From contig NZ_BMVW01000004.1 in NCBI RefSeq assembly GCF_014650915.1, forward strand, positions 403,660 to 467,659: a stretch of 64,000 nucleotides of DNA. The letters run 5' to 3'. The translations under genes were made by a program, and so were the position numbers. The notes beneath the pieces were generated by a model, which saw only the letters and a list, made by a program, of their open reading frames with translations, had not been told where the DNA came from and ran no database searches. Of the stretch, positions 17,354 to 25,507 are shown piece after piece. The DNA comes from Streptomyces poonensis (GTDB lineage: Bacteria > Actinomycetota > Actinomycetes > Streptomycetales > Streptomycetaceae). How positions within the stretch are numbered: position 1 is the first letter of the stretch; each line of letters starts with the position of its first letter.

Positions 17354-17728
17354 TTACGCTGACTTGCGGCTGTCCCGGGGATGAACAGCGATGTTCATCG
17401 CGCCGGAGCGGAGGACGGCCAGTCGCTCCTCGAGGACCTCTTCGAGCTCCTCGCGCGTGCGCCGCTCCATCAGCATGTCCCAGTGCGTACGCGCGGGCTT
17501 GGCCTTCTTCTCCTCCGGGCCGTCGCCGTCCACCAGGAGCGCCTGGGCCCCGCAGACTTTGCACTCCCACTCCGGCGGGATCTCCGCCTCGACCGAGAAG
17601 GGCATCTCGAAACGATGCCCCTTCTCGCATGCGTACTCCACGGCCTGGCGCGGGGCCAGGTCGATGCCGCGGTCCGTCTCGTAGCTGGTCACCACGAGGC
17701 GCGTGCCGCGAAGAGCTCGCTCACTCAT
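17354..17728 (-). CDS. rbpA: RNA polymerase-binding protein RbpA
   Basis: 124 aa, the expected length. The sequence starts SERALRGTRLVVTSYETDRG and has EYACEKGHRFEMPF and PPEWECKVCGAQALL, the Cys residues that bind structural zinc in Streptomyces RbpA. The C-terminal helix region (ARTHWDMLMERRTREELEEV) is the sigma-interaction domain. RbpA binds the primary sigma factor and stabilises open complexes on the housekeeping holoenzyme. GGGAGG precedes the ATG. A near-perfect SigR promoter lies upstream (17790-17815), in line with the known thiol-stress induction of rbpA in S. coelicolor. Confidence 0.97.
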   Translation of the reverse strand: MSERALRGTRLVVTSYETDRGIDLAPRQAVEYACEKGHRFEMPFSVEAEIPPEWECKVCGAQALLVDGDGPEEKKAKPARTHWDMLMERRTREELEEVLEERLAVLRSGAMNIAVHPRDSRKSA

Positions 17729-17789
17729 GAATCGTGCCTCCCGGGCTTGTCGCCCACAGGACAGGTGTCGCTGTCGTCGTCATCCGGTC

Positions 17790-17815
17790 AACGTCCGGTC
17801 GGCGGTAAAGATTCC
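17790..17815 (-). promoter_or_regulatory. SigR-type promoter of rbpA
   Basis: On the minus strand GGAAT (17811-17815) is followed after exactly 18 bp by GTT (17790-17792), matching the established SigR consensus GGAAT-N18/19-GTT. It lies 62-87 bases upstream of the rbpA ATG. Confidence 0.8.
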
Positions 17816-17885
17816 CGTCTCGAGTCCGTTCCGGGTCATGCGTCGCCGTCGTAGCCGCCCTTGTTGTACCCACCGACGCCCGGTT

Positions 17886-17911
17886 TGTCACATCTGACAG
17901 CAGATGTCACA
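17886..17911. promoter_or_regulatory. Inverted repeat between MFS gene and rbpA
   Basis: TGTCACATCTG (17886-17896) and CAGATGTCACA (17901-17911) form an 11-bp inverted repeat with one mismatch and a 4-nt loop. It could be the terminator of the minus-strand MFS gene or a protein-binding site upstream of the SigR promoter. Confidence 0.4.
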
Positions 17912-17993
17912 CAGCGTTTCGTCATCTTTGACGCGCAGTAACGGTCCGCCTGGCAGGCCAAACGCGTACACTACAGCCCTTTCGCCTCCCGCG

Positions 17994-19340
17994 CTAAATC
18001 CTTTCGGGCACCGGATTGCCCGCGTCGCCGATCGCCCGGCGGACGGGTACCCGCGCGAGCAGAGCGAATCCCAGCACGAAGAAGATCACCAAAGAAATGA
18101 TCGCGTCGCGGTAGCTCCCGGTCAGCTGGTAGGTCACGCCGAACAGAAGCGGGCCCAGCCAGCTCATACCGCGGTCGCTCATCTCGTACGCCGAGAAGTA
18201 CTCGGCCTCCTTGCCGGGCGGCACCAGATGCGAGAACAGCGAGCGGGAGAGCGCCTGGCTGCCGCCGAGGATCAGGCCGATCCCGGCGGCCAGCGCGAAG
18301 AACCAGACGGGTGCGCCCGCCGGCAGGAAGTACCCGGCGGCCAGCGTCAGCGTCCAGGCGACCAGTGAGCCCAGGATCGTCCGCTTGGCGCCGTACCTCC
18401 GGGCCAGCCGCCCCATCCCCAGCGCCCCGGCCACCGCCAGCACCTGCACCAGCAGCACCGCCACGATGAGCGTGGACTGCCCGAGCCCGAGCTCCTCGGA
18501 GCCGTACACCGAGGCCTGCGAGATCACCGTCTGGATGCCGTCGTTGTAGACGAGGTAGGCGAGGAGGAAGGAGAGGGTGAGCGGATGGCGGCGCATGTCG
18601 CGGACGGTGGCCGCGAGCCGGCGCAGCCCAGGGGCGGTGACCTGGCCGGCCGGCACCCGGCGGTCGCGCAGGCGCCGGAGCGGTACGAGGGTGAAGGCGC
18701 CCCACCAGAGCCCGGCCGAGGCCAGGCAGATGCGCACCGCCGTGCTCTCCGAGACGCCGAACGAGTCGTGTCCCGTGTACAGGACCAGGTTCACCACCAG
18801 GACCAGCGAACCGGCCGCGTACCCGAAGGCCCAGCCCCGGGACGAGACCGCGTCGCGCTCCTCGGGCGGGGCGATCTGCGGCAGGTAGGAGTTGTAGAGC
18901 ATCATCGCGACCGACTGGGCGGCGTTGGCGACGATCAGCAGCAGGCCGCCCAGCAGATAGCGCTCGCCGTCCAGGAAGAACATGCCCGCCGTCGCCGCGG
19001 CCCCCAGATAGGCGGCGGCCGCGAGCAGTGGCTTCTTACGGCCCGTCCGGTCGGCGGCCGCGCCCACCAGGGGCATGATCACAACCGCGAGGATCACCGA
19101 CAGGGACACCGAGTACGCGAAGAAGGAGCCCGCGCGGACCGGGATGCCCAGCGGGTGCACATAGCCGTCGGCGTCCGCCGCCGCCTCGGCGACCGACGTC
19201 AGGTACGGGCCGAGGAACACGGTCAGCACGCTCGTCGAGTAGACCGAGCACGCCCAGTCGTAGAAGTACCAGCCGCGCTGTTCGCGCCGTCGTTCGGCGG
19301 CCTCGCCATGGGCGCCCGCCCGCAGGGTGTCCGTGCCCAC
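17994..19340 (-). CDS. MFS transporter, UMF1/Atg22-like
   Basis: 448 aa from a GTG at 19340. The N-terminal EQRGWYFYDWACSVYSTSVL is diagnostic for the UMF1 (unknown major facilitator 1) group related to fungal Atg22 vacuolar effluxers. About twelve transmembrane helices are apparent; ADRTGRKKPLL is the MFS loop 2-3 motif. Substrates of bacterial UMF1 proteins are not established; amino-acid export is a guess from Atg22. It is co-directional with rbpA but separated from it by 265 bases with its own signals, and its promoter lies in the 58-base gap after the GDPD gene or within that gene's transcript. Confidence 0.85.
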   Translation of the reverse strand: MGTDTLRAGAHGEAAERRREQRGWYFYDWACSVYSTSVLTVFLGPYLTSVAEAAADADGYVHPLGIPVRAGSFFAYSVSLSVILAVVIMPLVGAAADRTGRKKPLLAAAAYLGAAATAGMFFLDGERYLLGGLLLIVANAAQSVAMMLYNSYLPQIAPPEERDAVSSRGWAFGYAAGSLVLVVNLVLYTGHDSFGVSESTAVRICLASAGLWWGAFTLVPLRRLRDRRVPAGQVTAPGLRRLAATVRDMRRHPLTLSFLLAYLVYNDGIQTVISQASVYGSEELGLGQSTLIVAVLLVQVLAVAGALGMGRLARRYGAKRTILGSLVAWTLTLAAGYFLPAGAPVWFFALAAGIGLILGGSQALSRSLFSHLVPPGKEAEYFSAYEMSDRGMSWLGPLLFGVTYQLTGSYRDAIISLVIFFVLGFALLARVPVRRAIGDAGNPVPERI

Positions 19341-19398
19341 CCGTGCCCTCGCTTCCCCGTGTCCCCGTGAACAGCCGCGCGAGGGGGATTCGTGGGGA

Positions 19399-20169
19399 TC
19401 AGACCCAGGTGCCCCGCTCCTGGAGGACCTCGCGCAGCGTGTCGATGTGATCGGTCATGATGCCATCTACACCCAGATCCAGGAGCCGGTGCATCCGCTC
19501 CGGTTCGTTCACGGTCCACACGTGGACCTGCAGCCCGCGCGCGTGGGCGGCCCGGACGAACCGGTGGTCGACCACCGGGACGCCCGACTGCGACTCGGGC
19601 ACCTGCGCGGCGACCGCCGAGCGGCGCAGGGCGGCCGGCAGGCCCCAGGAACGCAGCCGCAGCCCCAGGACGCCGCCGGTGCCGTACGAGGTCGCGAGCC
19701 GGGGGCCGCCCAGGCGCTGGGCGCGGGCGACGCGCGGCTCCGAGAACGAGCCGACGCAGACCCGGTCCCAGGCCCTGGTGCGCGCGATCAGGTTGAGCAG
19801 CGGATGGAGGGCCGCCTCCGCCTTCACATCGACGTTCCAGCGCACCTCGGGGAAGGTCTCCAGCAGTTCCTCGAAGAGGGGGACCGGCTCGACGCCCGCC
19901 ACGCGCGCGTGCCGGACGTCCTTCCAGTAGAGGTCGGCGATGTGGCCCGTGCCGTCGGTGACCCGGTCGAGGGTCGCGTCGTGGAAGGCGACGAGCTTCC
20001 CGTCGGCCGTGGCGTGCACATCGGTCTCCATGTACCGGTAGCCGGCCTCGGCCGCGCGCCGGAACTGGGCCGCGGTGTTCTCCAGGCCGTCCGCCGCGCC
20101 GCCCCGGTGGGCGAAGGCGATCGGGCCGGGATGGTCCAGGTACGGGTGGCGCGCGGGAGTCGTCGTCAT
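19399..20169 (-). CDS. Glycerophosphodiester phosphodiesterase
   Basis: 256 aa from the ATG at 20169 with GGAGGT upstream. GDPD motifs are complete: AFAHRGGAADGLENT (catalytic HRG), YMETDVHATADGKLVAFHD (ExD and second His), VDVKAEAALHPLLN and VWTVNEPERMHRLLDLGVDGIMTDH. No signal peptide is present, so it acts in the cytosol, hydrolysing glycerophosphodiesters to glycerol-3-phosphate and an alcohol during phospholipid turnover. It begins 2 bases downstream of the YczE gene stop, so the two form an operon. Confidence 0.92.
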   Translation of the reverse strand: MTTTPARHPYLDHPGPIAFAHRGGAADGLENTAAQFRRAAEAGYRYMETDVHATADGKLVAFHDATLDRVTDGTGHIADLYWKDVRHARVAGVEPVPLFEELLETFPEVRWNVDVKAEAALHPLLNLIARTRAWDRVCVGSFSEPRVARAQRLGGPRLATSYGTGGVLGLRLRSWGLPAALRRSAVAAQVPESQSGVPVVDHRFVRAAHARGLQVHVWTVNEPERMHRLLDLGVDGIMTDHIDTLREVLQERGTWV

Positions 20170-20171
20170 GG

Positions 20172-20834
20172 TCACCTCCGCAGTATCGCCCGCTCCGGTG
20201 GACCCGAGGCGACGACGGTACTGCCGTGCGCCGAGGGAACGGAGAACACCCGCAGGAAGAGCTGGGCCAAGGGGCCGATGCTGATCGCGTAGAGGACGGT
20301 GCCCGCGCCGATCGTGCCGCCGAGGGCGAAACCGGTCACCACGACGGCCGCCTCGATCGCCGTCCGCATCAGCCGGATCGAACGCCCGGTGCGCTGATGC
20401 AGACCCGTCATCAGCCCGTCGCGCGGGCCGGGGCCGAAGCGGGCCGCGATGTAGAGGCCGGTCGCCACGCCGTTCAGCAGGACGCCGGCGAGGAGCAGGG
20501 GCACACGCGCGATCAGGGAACGCGTGTCGGGCACCGCCGCGAGCGTGGCGTCCATCGCGAGGCCCACCACGAAGACATTGGACACCGTGCCGAGGCCCGG
20601 CCGCTGGCGCAGCGGGATCCACAGCAGCAGCACCACCGCCCCGACCACGATCGACACCACGCCGATCGTCAGCCCGGTGAGCTCGGCCAGCCCCTGGTGC
20701 AGTACGCCCCAGGGCTCCAGACCGAGGCCGGCCTCCACCAGGAGCGCCGAGCTCGCGCCGTACAGCGTGAGACCCGCGTACAGCTGGAGCAGCCGTCGTC
20801 CGAGGCGGCGGGGCGGGTTCGGGACGGTGGACAA
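20172..20834 (-). CDS. YczE/YitT-type integral membrane protein
   Basis: 220 aa from a TTG start at 20834; GAGGGGGA lies eight bases upstream, which supports this start. The N-terminal RRLLQLYAGLTLYGASSALLVEAGLGLEPW followed by GVLHQGLAELTGLTIGVVS is typical of YczE. Five to six transmembrane helices are predicted, with the conserved loop FGPGPRDGLMTGLHQRTG. Function is unknown. In many bacteria yczE lies divergent from a MocR-type PLP-dependent regulator (YczR), exactly as here, and is presumed to be its target. The GDPD gene follows directly. Confidence 0.85.
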   Translation of the reverse strand: MSTVPNPPRRLGRRLLQLYAGLTLYGASSALLVEAGLGLEPWGVLHQGLAELTGLTIGVVSIVVGAVVLLLWIPLRQRPGLGTVSNVFVVGLAMDATLAAVPDTRSLIARVPLLLAGVLLNGVATGLYIAARFGPGPRDGLMTGLHQRTGRSIRLMRTAIEAAVVVTGFALGGTIGAGTVLYAISIGPLAQLFLRVFSVPSAHGSTVVASGPPERAILRR

Positions 20835-20936
20835 GACGTTCCCCCTCAGCTGGTGGCAGTGGCCTGACGCATGTCACTCTGTGGCTTGGTGGCGCACGCC
20901 ATCCATGGCCAATTCGGGGAAGGTGGACTGGAAATC

Positions 20937-22439
20937 ATGGCGCAGTGGACCTCGGCGGTGGGTGCTGCACAGCTCGCCCGGCTGCTCAATTCCCAGCAGG
21001 AGCGCCCCTCCGGCCCTGGCACCCGCCGTCCGCCCGCCTATCGCGCGCTCGCCGACGGCGTCCGGCTGCTCGTGCTGGAGGGCCGGGTGCCGGTCGCCGC
21101 CCGGCTGCCCGCCGAGCGGGAGCTCGCGCTCTCGCTGTCCGTCAGCCGTACGACGGTCGCGGCGGCCTACGAGGCCCTGCGTACCGAGGGGTTCCTGGAG
21201 TCACGCAGGGGAGCGGGCAGCTGGACCGCGGTTCCGGCCGGTAACCCACTGCCCGCGCGCGGGCTGGAGCCGCTGCCGCCCGAGGCGCTCGGCTCCGTCA
21301 TCGACCTCGGCACCGCGGCCCTGCCCGCCCCCGAGCCCTGGCTCACCCGGGCCGTGCGGGGAGCGCTGGAGGAGCTGCCCCCGTACGCGCACACGCACGG
21401 CGACTACCCGGCCGGGCTGCCCGCGCTGCGCGCGTTGCTCGCCGACCGCTACACCGCGCGCGGGATCCCCACCATGCCCGAACAGATCATGGTCACCACC
21501 GGGGCGATGGGCGCGATCGACGCCATCTGCCACCTGTTCGCGGGGCGCGGCGAGCGCATCGCCGTGGAGTCCCCCAGTTACGCCAACATCCTCCAGCTGA
21601 TGCGCGAGGCGGGCGTCCGGCTGGTGCCGGTCGCGATGGCGGAGGACCTCGCCGGGTGGGATCTGGACCGCTGGCGGCAGGTGCTGCGCGAGGCGGCGCC
21701 CCGGCTCGCGTACGTGGTGGCCGACTTCCACAACCCGACCGGCGCGCTCGCCGACGAGGACCAGCGGCGCCGGCTCGTCGACGCGGCCCGCGCCGCCGGG
21801 ACCGTGCTCGTCGTCGACGAGACCATGAGCGAGCTGCACCTGGACGCGGACGTGGAGATGCCCCGGCGGATGTGCGGCTTCGATCCGGCCGGCTCGACCG
21901 TCATCACGGTCGGCTCGGCGAGCAAGGCGTTCTGGGCGGGTATGCGGATCGGCTGGGTGCGCGCCGCGCCGGACGTCATCCGCAGCCTGGTCGCGGCCCG
22001 CGCGTACGCCGACCTCGGCACCCCCGTGCTGGAGCAGCTGGGCGTCAACTGGCTGATGAGCACCGGAGGGTGGGAGCAGGCCGTGGCCGTGCGCCGGGCG
22101 CAGGCGCGCGAGAACCGGGACGCGCTCGTCGCCGCCCTGCGCCGGGAGCTGCCCGACTGGGAGTTCTCGGTGCCCCGGGGAGGACTCACGCTGTGGGTGC
22201 GCACCGGGGGCCTGTCGGGCTCGCGGCTCGCCGAGGCGGGGGAACGGGTCGGGGTGCGCGTTCCCTCGGGGCCCCGCTTCGGGGTGGACGGCGCCTTCGA
22301 GGGATACGTCCGGCTGCCGTTCACCGTGGGCGGCGCGGTGGCCGACGAGGCGGCCGTACGGCTCGCTGCGGCGGCGCACCTGGTGCGGACGGGCGCTTCC
22401 GGGGGCGGTGCGGAGGCGCCGCGGACGTTCGTGGCGTGA
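20937..22439 (+). CDS. MocR-family regulator (GntR HTH fused to aminotransferase domain), YczR-like
   Basis: 500 aa from the ATG at 20937, preceded by AAGGTGGA. Residues about 30-105 are a GntR winged helix (YRALADGVRLLVLEGRVP, LSVSRTTVAAAYEALRTEG). The remainder is an aspartate-aminotransferase fold: DYPAGLPALRALLADRY, VVADFHNPTGAL, VDETMSELHLD, and the PLP lysine in VGSASKAFWAGMRIGW (about K330). MocR proteins use PLP as effector rather than for transamination. The 102-base divergent spacer to yczE should hold the operator. It may sense PLP or an amino-acid-PLP adduct; the target function is unknown. Confidence 0.9.
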   Translation: MAQWTSAVGAAQLARLLNSQQERPSGPGTRRPPAYRALADGVRLLVLEGRVPVAARLPAERELALSLSVSRTTVAAAYEALRTEGFLESRRGAGSWTAVPAGNPLPARGLEPLPPEALGSVIDLGTAALPAPEPWLTRAVRGALEELPPYAHTHGDYPAGLPALRALLADRYTARGIPTMPEQIMVTTGAMGAIDAICHLFAGRGERIAVESPSYANILQLMREAGVRLVPVAMAEDLAGWDLDRWRQVLREAAPRLAYVVADFHNPTGALADEDQRRRLVDAARAAGTVLVVDETMSELHLDADVEMPRRMCGFDPAGSTVITVGSASKAFWAGMRIGWVRAAPDVIRSLVAARAYADLGTPVLEQLGVNWLMSTGGWEQAVAVRRAQARENRDALVAALRRELPDWEFSVPRGGLTLWVRTGGLSGSRLAEAGERVGVRVPSGPRFGVDGAFEGYVRLPFTVGGAVADEAAVRLAAAAHLVRTGASGGGAEAPRTFVA

Positions 22440-22530
22440 GACCGGCCGGGGCATGCCGGTGACGGTGTCAGCGGCGGTGTCAGGAGTGGCGTCAGGTGGT
22501 GTCAGTGGCGGCTTCCCGCGGATCCGCCCG

Positions 22531-24198
22531 TCAGCCTTCGGCGACCGCGACCTCGGCGGTTTTCGCGCCGGGGTTCGTACCGGAGGTTGTATCGGAGTTT
22601 GTATCGGGCTCCCGGTCGGGCTTCGGCGGTACGACGCCCGCGTCCGCCGGGGCGGCCTCCGCGGCCGTCGCGTCGGCCGGAGCCGTGCGTTCCGGCAGCA
22701 GGGCCAGTACCGCCTGGCGGTCGTTGTCGCTGGTGGCGTCGTCGTACGGGTCCGGAGTGGCCGGGACCTGGAGACGGTGCACCGGGCCCGCACCGAGGCG
22801 GGCGTACCCGCGGCCGGGCGGGACGTCCCAGGCGGGCGTGGTCTGCGGCGGCGCGCCGAGCACCGCCTCGACCTGCTCCGGGGACGCGGGGCCGAGCACC
22901 ACACGCGCGTGTGTGTGCTGGCGTACCGCGTCGGAGAGGGCGTCCAGGCCGTCGAACTGCTCGGCCACGACGATCGTGACGTGCGCCGGTCGGCCGTGCC
23001 GCAGCGGCACCTGGAGCAGGGACTGCGGGTCCCGGCCGCCGTCGGCGGCGGCCAGGTGACCGAGTGCGCCCGGCCGGTCCAGCAGGATCCACAGAGGGCG
23101 CCTGATGTCGTCGGGCGGCGGGTGGCCCGCCTGGCGTGCGCGGTTGGCGGCGATCAGCCGGCGCTCCGTCTCGTGCGCCGCCCACTCCAGGCTCGCCAGC
23201 GCGCCCGCCAGGCCGCACTCCACGGCCAGGACGCCTTGCCGGCCGGTGAGACACGCGTACTCCCCGGTCCCACCGCCCTCGACGATCAGGACGTCGCCGT
23301 GCCGCAGGGCCTGGAGCGCGATCGAGCGCAGCAGGGTCGTCGTACCGCTGCCCGGCCGGCCCGCCACCAGCAGATGCGGTTCCGTCGAGCGCGGGCCCGT
23401 GCGCCAGACGACCGCGGGAACGTCGCGCTGCCCGCCGTCGTCGCCGTCGCGGTCGAGGGGCAGCGTGCGCCGGACGGTGGTCGCGTCCGTGAAGCCGAGG
23501 ACCGTCTCGCCCGAGGTCGTGACGAAGTGCTGGGCCGTGATGTCGGTGGGGAGCGGGGCGAGGACCGTGACCGTGAGCTGGTTGCCCTCCTCGTCCCAGT
23601 CGAAGCGGTACTCGCGGCCGCGGCCGGCCTTGGCGTGCAGCAGATGCTCGATCCGCGCGCGGGACTCGGGTTCGCCGTCCGTGAAGTACGCGGGATAACG
23701 GATCTCCAGGTGACGGACCCGGCCGGTGTCGTCGAACCCGTACGCGGGGAACGCCTTGTTCCACTCGCCGCCGTGGACGTACAGGGGCTCCGGGTCGGCG
23801 GCGGCCGTGAAGTACGGCACCAGGGCCTCGTACAGCGACTGGAGGCGCTGCGCCTGGGCCTCGTCCGGACCCGTGGGCGACGGCGCGGCACGTTCGCGGC
23901 CGTGCCAGGCCGCCGCCGCCATCAGCCCGGCGACGGCGAGCAGCGGTCCGTACGGCACCAGGGCGACGACCAGGACCACCGACGCCACCAGGAAGAGCAG
24001 TGAGCCGCGCTTGTCCTTCGGGGTGTCGGCCCACTTGCGCCGTCCGGCCGCCACGAGCCGGCGCAGTCCGCGGGTGATCGTGATCAGCGGGTGGAGGACG
24101 TCGGAGGCGCCGTCGGCCGCTGTCCGGGCCAGCTCCCGGCTCCGGGCGAGGTGCGCGCCGCCGCTGCGCAGAATGCGGGGGAGGGGACGCCGGACCAC
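22531..24198 (-). CDS. FtsK/SpoIIIE-like membrane protein with degenerate P-loop
   Basis: 555 aa from GTG at 24198 (AGGAGA upstream). After a cytosolic N-terminus, residues about 65-100 form two membrane helices (GSLLFLVASVVLVVALVPYG, LLAVAGLMAAAAW). A central domain leads to the ATPase-like part: LLVAGRPGSGTTTLLRSIALQAL in the Walker A position, where the expected Lys is Thr. PLWILLDRPGALGHL occupies the Walker B position, with Arg after the Asp. Similarity to FtsK/TraB-type DNA pumps is therefore structural, and ATP hydrolysis is doubtful. The tail is acidic/Pro-Thr-rich. A small membrane gene lies 92 bases upstream in the same direction. Confidence 0.75.
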   Translation of the reverse strand: MVRRPLPRILRSGGAHLARSRELARTAADGASDVLHPLITITRGLRRLVAAGRRKWADTPKDKRGSLLFLVASVVLVVALVPYGPLLAVAGLMAAAAWHGRERAAPSPTGPDEAQAQRLQSLYEALVPYFTAAADPEPLYVHGGEWNKAFPAYGFDDTGRVRHLEIRYPAYFTDGEPESRARIEHLLHAKAGRGREYRFDWDEEGNQLTVTVLAPLPTDITAQHFVTTSGETVLGFTDATTVRRTLPLDRDGDDGGQRDVPAVVWRTGPRSTEPHLLVAGRPGSGTTTLLRSIALQALRHGDVLIVEGGGTGEYACLTGRQGVLAVECGLAGALASLEWAAHETERRLIAANRARQAGHPPPDDIRRPLWILLDRPGALGHLAAADGGRDPQSLLQVPLRHGRPAHVTIVVAEQFDGLDALSDAVRQHTHARVVLGPASPEQVEAVLGAPPQTTPAWDVPPGRGYARLGAGPVHRLQVPATPDPYDDATSDNDRQAVLALLPERTAPADATAAEAAPADAGVVPPKPDREPDTNSDTTSGTNPGAKTAEVAVAEG

Positions 24199-24210
24199 TG
24201 CGGTCTCCTA

Positions 24211-24246
24211 CGGATGCGGGTGCGGATGCGGGTGCGGATGCGGGGA
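24211..24246. repeat. Three 12-bp tandem repeats before the FtsK-like gene
   Basis: The unit CGGATGCGGGTG occurs at 24211-24222 and 24223-24234, with a variant at 24235-24246, immediately upstream of the FtsK-like gene's ribosome site. Confidence 0.85.
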
Positions 24247-24290
24247 CGGGTGTGTCCGGCGGACGCGGATCGCGCGCGGACGGGGACGGC

Positions 24291-24485
24291 TCAGAAGTTG
24301 ATTCCGCCGAGAAGGCTCGCGAGGCTCTCGCCGCCCGCCTTGATGCTCGGCGCGATGGCCGTACTGGCGAGGTAGAAGCCGAACAGCGTGACCACGATGG
24401 CGTGCGAGGCCTTCAGCCCGTCCTTGCGGAAGAAGAGGAAGACGATGATGCCGAGCAGGACGACGCCTGAGATCGAAAGAATCAT
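24291..24485 (-). CDS. Small membrane protein upstream of FtsK-like gene
   Basis: 64 aa with AGGAGA before the ATG. Two hydrophobic segments, ILSISGVVLLGIIVFLFF (2-19) and about 28-46 (AIVVTLFGFYLASTAIAP), are separated by a short charged loop RKDGLK. The C-terminal SIKAGGESLASLLGGINF is amphipathic. The FtsK-like gene follows on the same strand. Similar pairings of a tiny two-span protein with an FtsK-like ATPase occur in Streptomyces and in integrative-element spread genes, but I know no function for this one. Confidence 0.75.
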   Translation of the reverse strand: MILSISGVVLLGIIVFLFFRKDGLKASHAIVVTLFGFYLASTAIAPSIKAGGESLASLLGGINF

Positions 24486-24812
24486 TTGTGCTCTCCTGGT
24501 CGAGGGGGACAGTCACCTTGAGTTCTTCCAGGGTCACAGGATGTATCCATACGACAAAAGGTGCAACTGGGTGAATATCGGACGGTTTCACCTTCCCGGC
24601 GCAGCCGTCCCAGGGCCGTCTGATCAGCGATGTTGCGCCCGACCGGGACAGCTGTGATCTTTGCCTCGGTCGGCTCCGGTCATGTGTGTCCGGAGCCCAG
24701 TACGCTGACGATTCACCCGTACGGCGGCAGCGACCCGCCACCGTGCGCACCCCACGTTGTCCGCCGAGCTCGCCCGAGCTCGGAACTGCTCGCTGCGAGA
24801 GGCGGTCCGGCC
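24486..24812. other. Divergent promoter region, no gene
   Basis: The stretch between the divergent small membrane gene and the ankyrin gene has an unusually AT-rich patch (about 24535-24590) likely to hold the minus-strand promoter (TTGCAC at 24561-24566 read on that strand). TACGCT at about 24701-24706 is a possible -10 for the ankyrin gene. I see no small ORF with good coding signs. Confidence 0.4.
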
Positions 24813-25205
24813 ATGAGTGAAGCCCCCGACCCCGAGGTCGTGGAGCTCGCGACCAAGATCTTCGACCTGGCCCGCCGCGGTCGTACGGAGGAGCTCGTGG
24901 CGTACGTCGACGCGGGCGTTCCGGCCAACCTCACCAACGACCGGGGCGACACCCTCGTGATGCTCGCGGCCTACCACGGCCACGCCGAGGCGGTACGCGC
25001 CCTCCTGGAGCGCGGCGCCGAGGCCGACCGCGCCAACGACCGAGGCCAGACCCCGCTCGCCGGAGCGGTCTTCAAGGGTGAGCAGGAGGTCATCCAGGCC
25101 CTCCTCGACGGGGGCGCCGACCCGCTCGCGGGCACGCCGTCGGCCGTCGACACGGCCCGGATGTTCGGCAAGGCGGAGCTGCTGGAACTGTTCGGCGCAC
25201 ACTGA
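24813..25205 (+). CDS. Ankyrin-repeat protein
   Basis: 130 aa from ATG at 24813 with GAGAGG upstream. After an N-terminal helix (VVELATKIFDLARRGRTEEL) about three ankyrin repeats follow: VDAGVPANLTNDRGDTLVML, AAYHGHAEAVRALLERGAEA and TPLAGAVFKGEQEVIQALLD, then a capping repeat. No signal or membrane segment is present, so it is a cytosolic protein-protein interaction module. Single small ankyrin proteins of this size are common in Streptomyces, but the partner is unknown. It is followed after about 300 bases by the leader-like ORF and HEAT-like gene. Confidence 0.88.
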   Translation: MSEAPDPEVVELATKIFDLARRGRTEELVAYVDAGVPANLTNDRGDTLVMLAAYHGHAEAVRALLERGAEADRANDRGQTPLAGAVFKGEQEVIQALLDGGADPLAGTPSAVDTARMFGKAELLELFGAH

Positions 25206-25401
25206 TCCGACTGTCCTGAGCAGGTAGAACACGGAAAACGGGGGAGGCGGTACGGGGCCGCCGGAAATATCGGTCGCGGCGGGAAGAACCGCCGGGTCAT
25301 CATGACGTCGTGATTCACGGACGCGATGGCCGGGCAGGTGTTGCCGCACCGCGCGGGCCGTGATGCGGCCCGCATGGGCCACCGACGAGAGGCAGAGGAA
25401 G

Positions 25402-25461
25402 ATGGTCTACAGCAAGCAAGAGACGGCGGGCGCTCCGACGTGTTGTCACGCGGCCAGGTAA
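25402..25461 (+). CDS. Candidate 19-aa leader peptide with adjacent Cys codons
   Basis: ATG at 25402 preceded by AGAGGAAG; the 19-codon ORF ends in TAA at 25459-25461, reading MVYSKQETAGAPTCCHAAR. It uses AAG, CAA and TAA with less third-position GC than real genes here, contains Cys-Cys-His near its end, and lies 46 bases before the HEAT-like gene. Actinobacterial short ORFs with Cys pairs upstream of a gene can act as cysteine-responsive attenuators. Whether it is translated is unproven. The 302-base gap (25206-25507) contains nothing else that I recognise. Confidence 0.45.
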   Translation: MVYSKQETAGAPTCCHAAR

Positions 25462-25507
25462 AGCACGATCCCCGGTTGCGTCGACGCTTGATGTGAGGCT
25501 GTTTCCC

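Noticed and set aside
22440..22530. GGTGTCAG repeats as a functional element after the MocR gene
   Set aside because: The units are short and irregular and lie between convergent gene ends; I have no evidence beyond low complexity.
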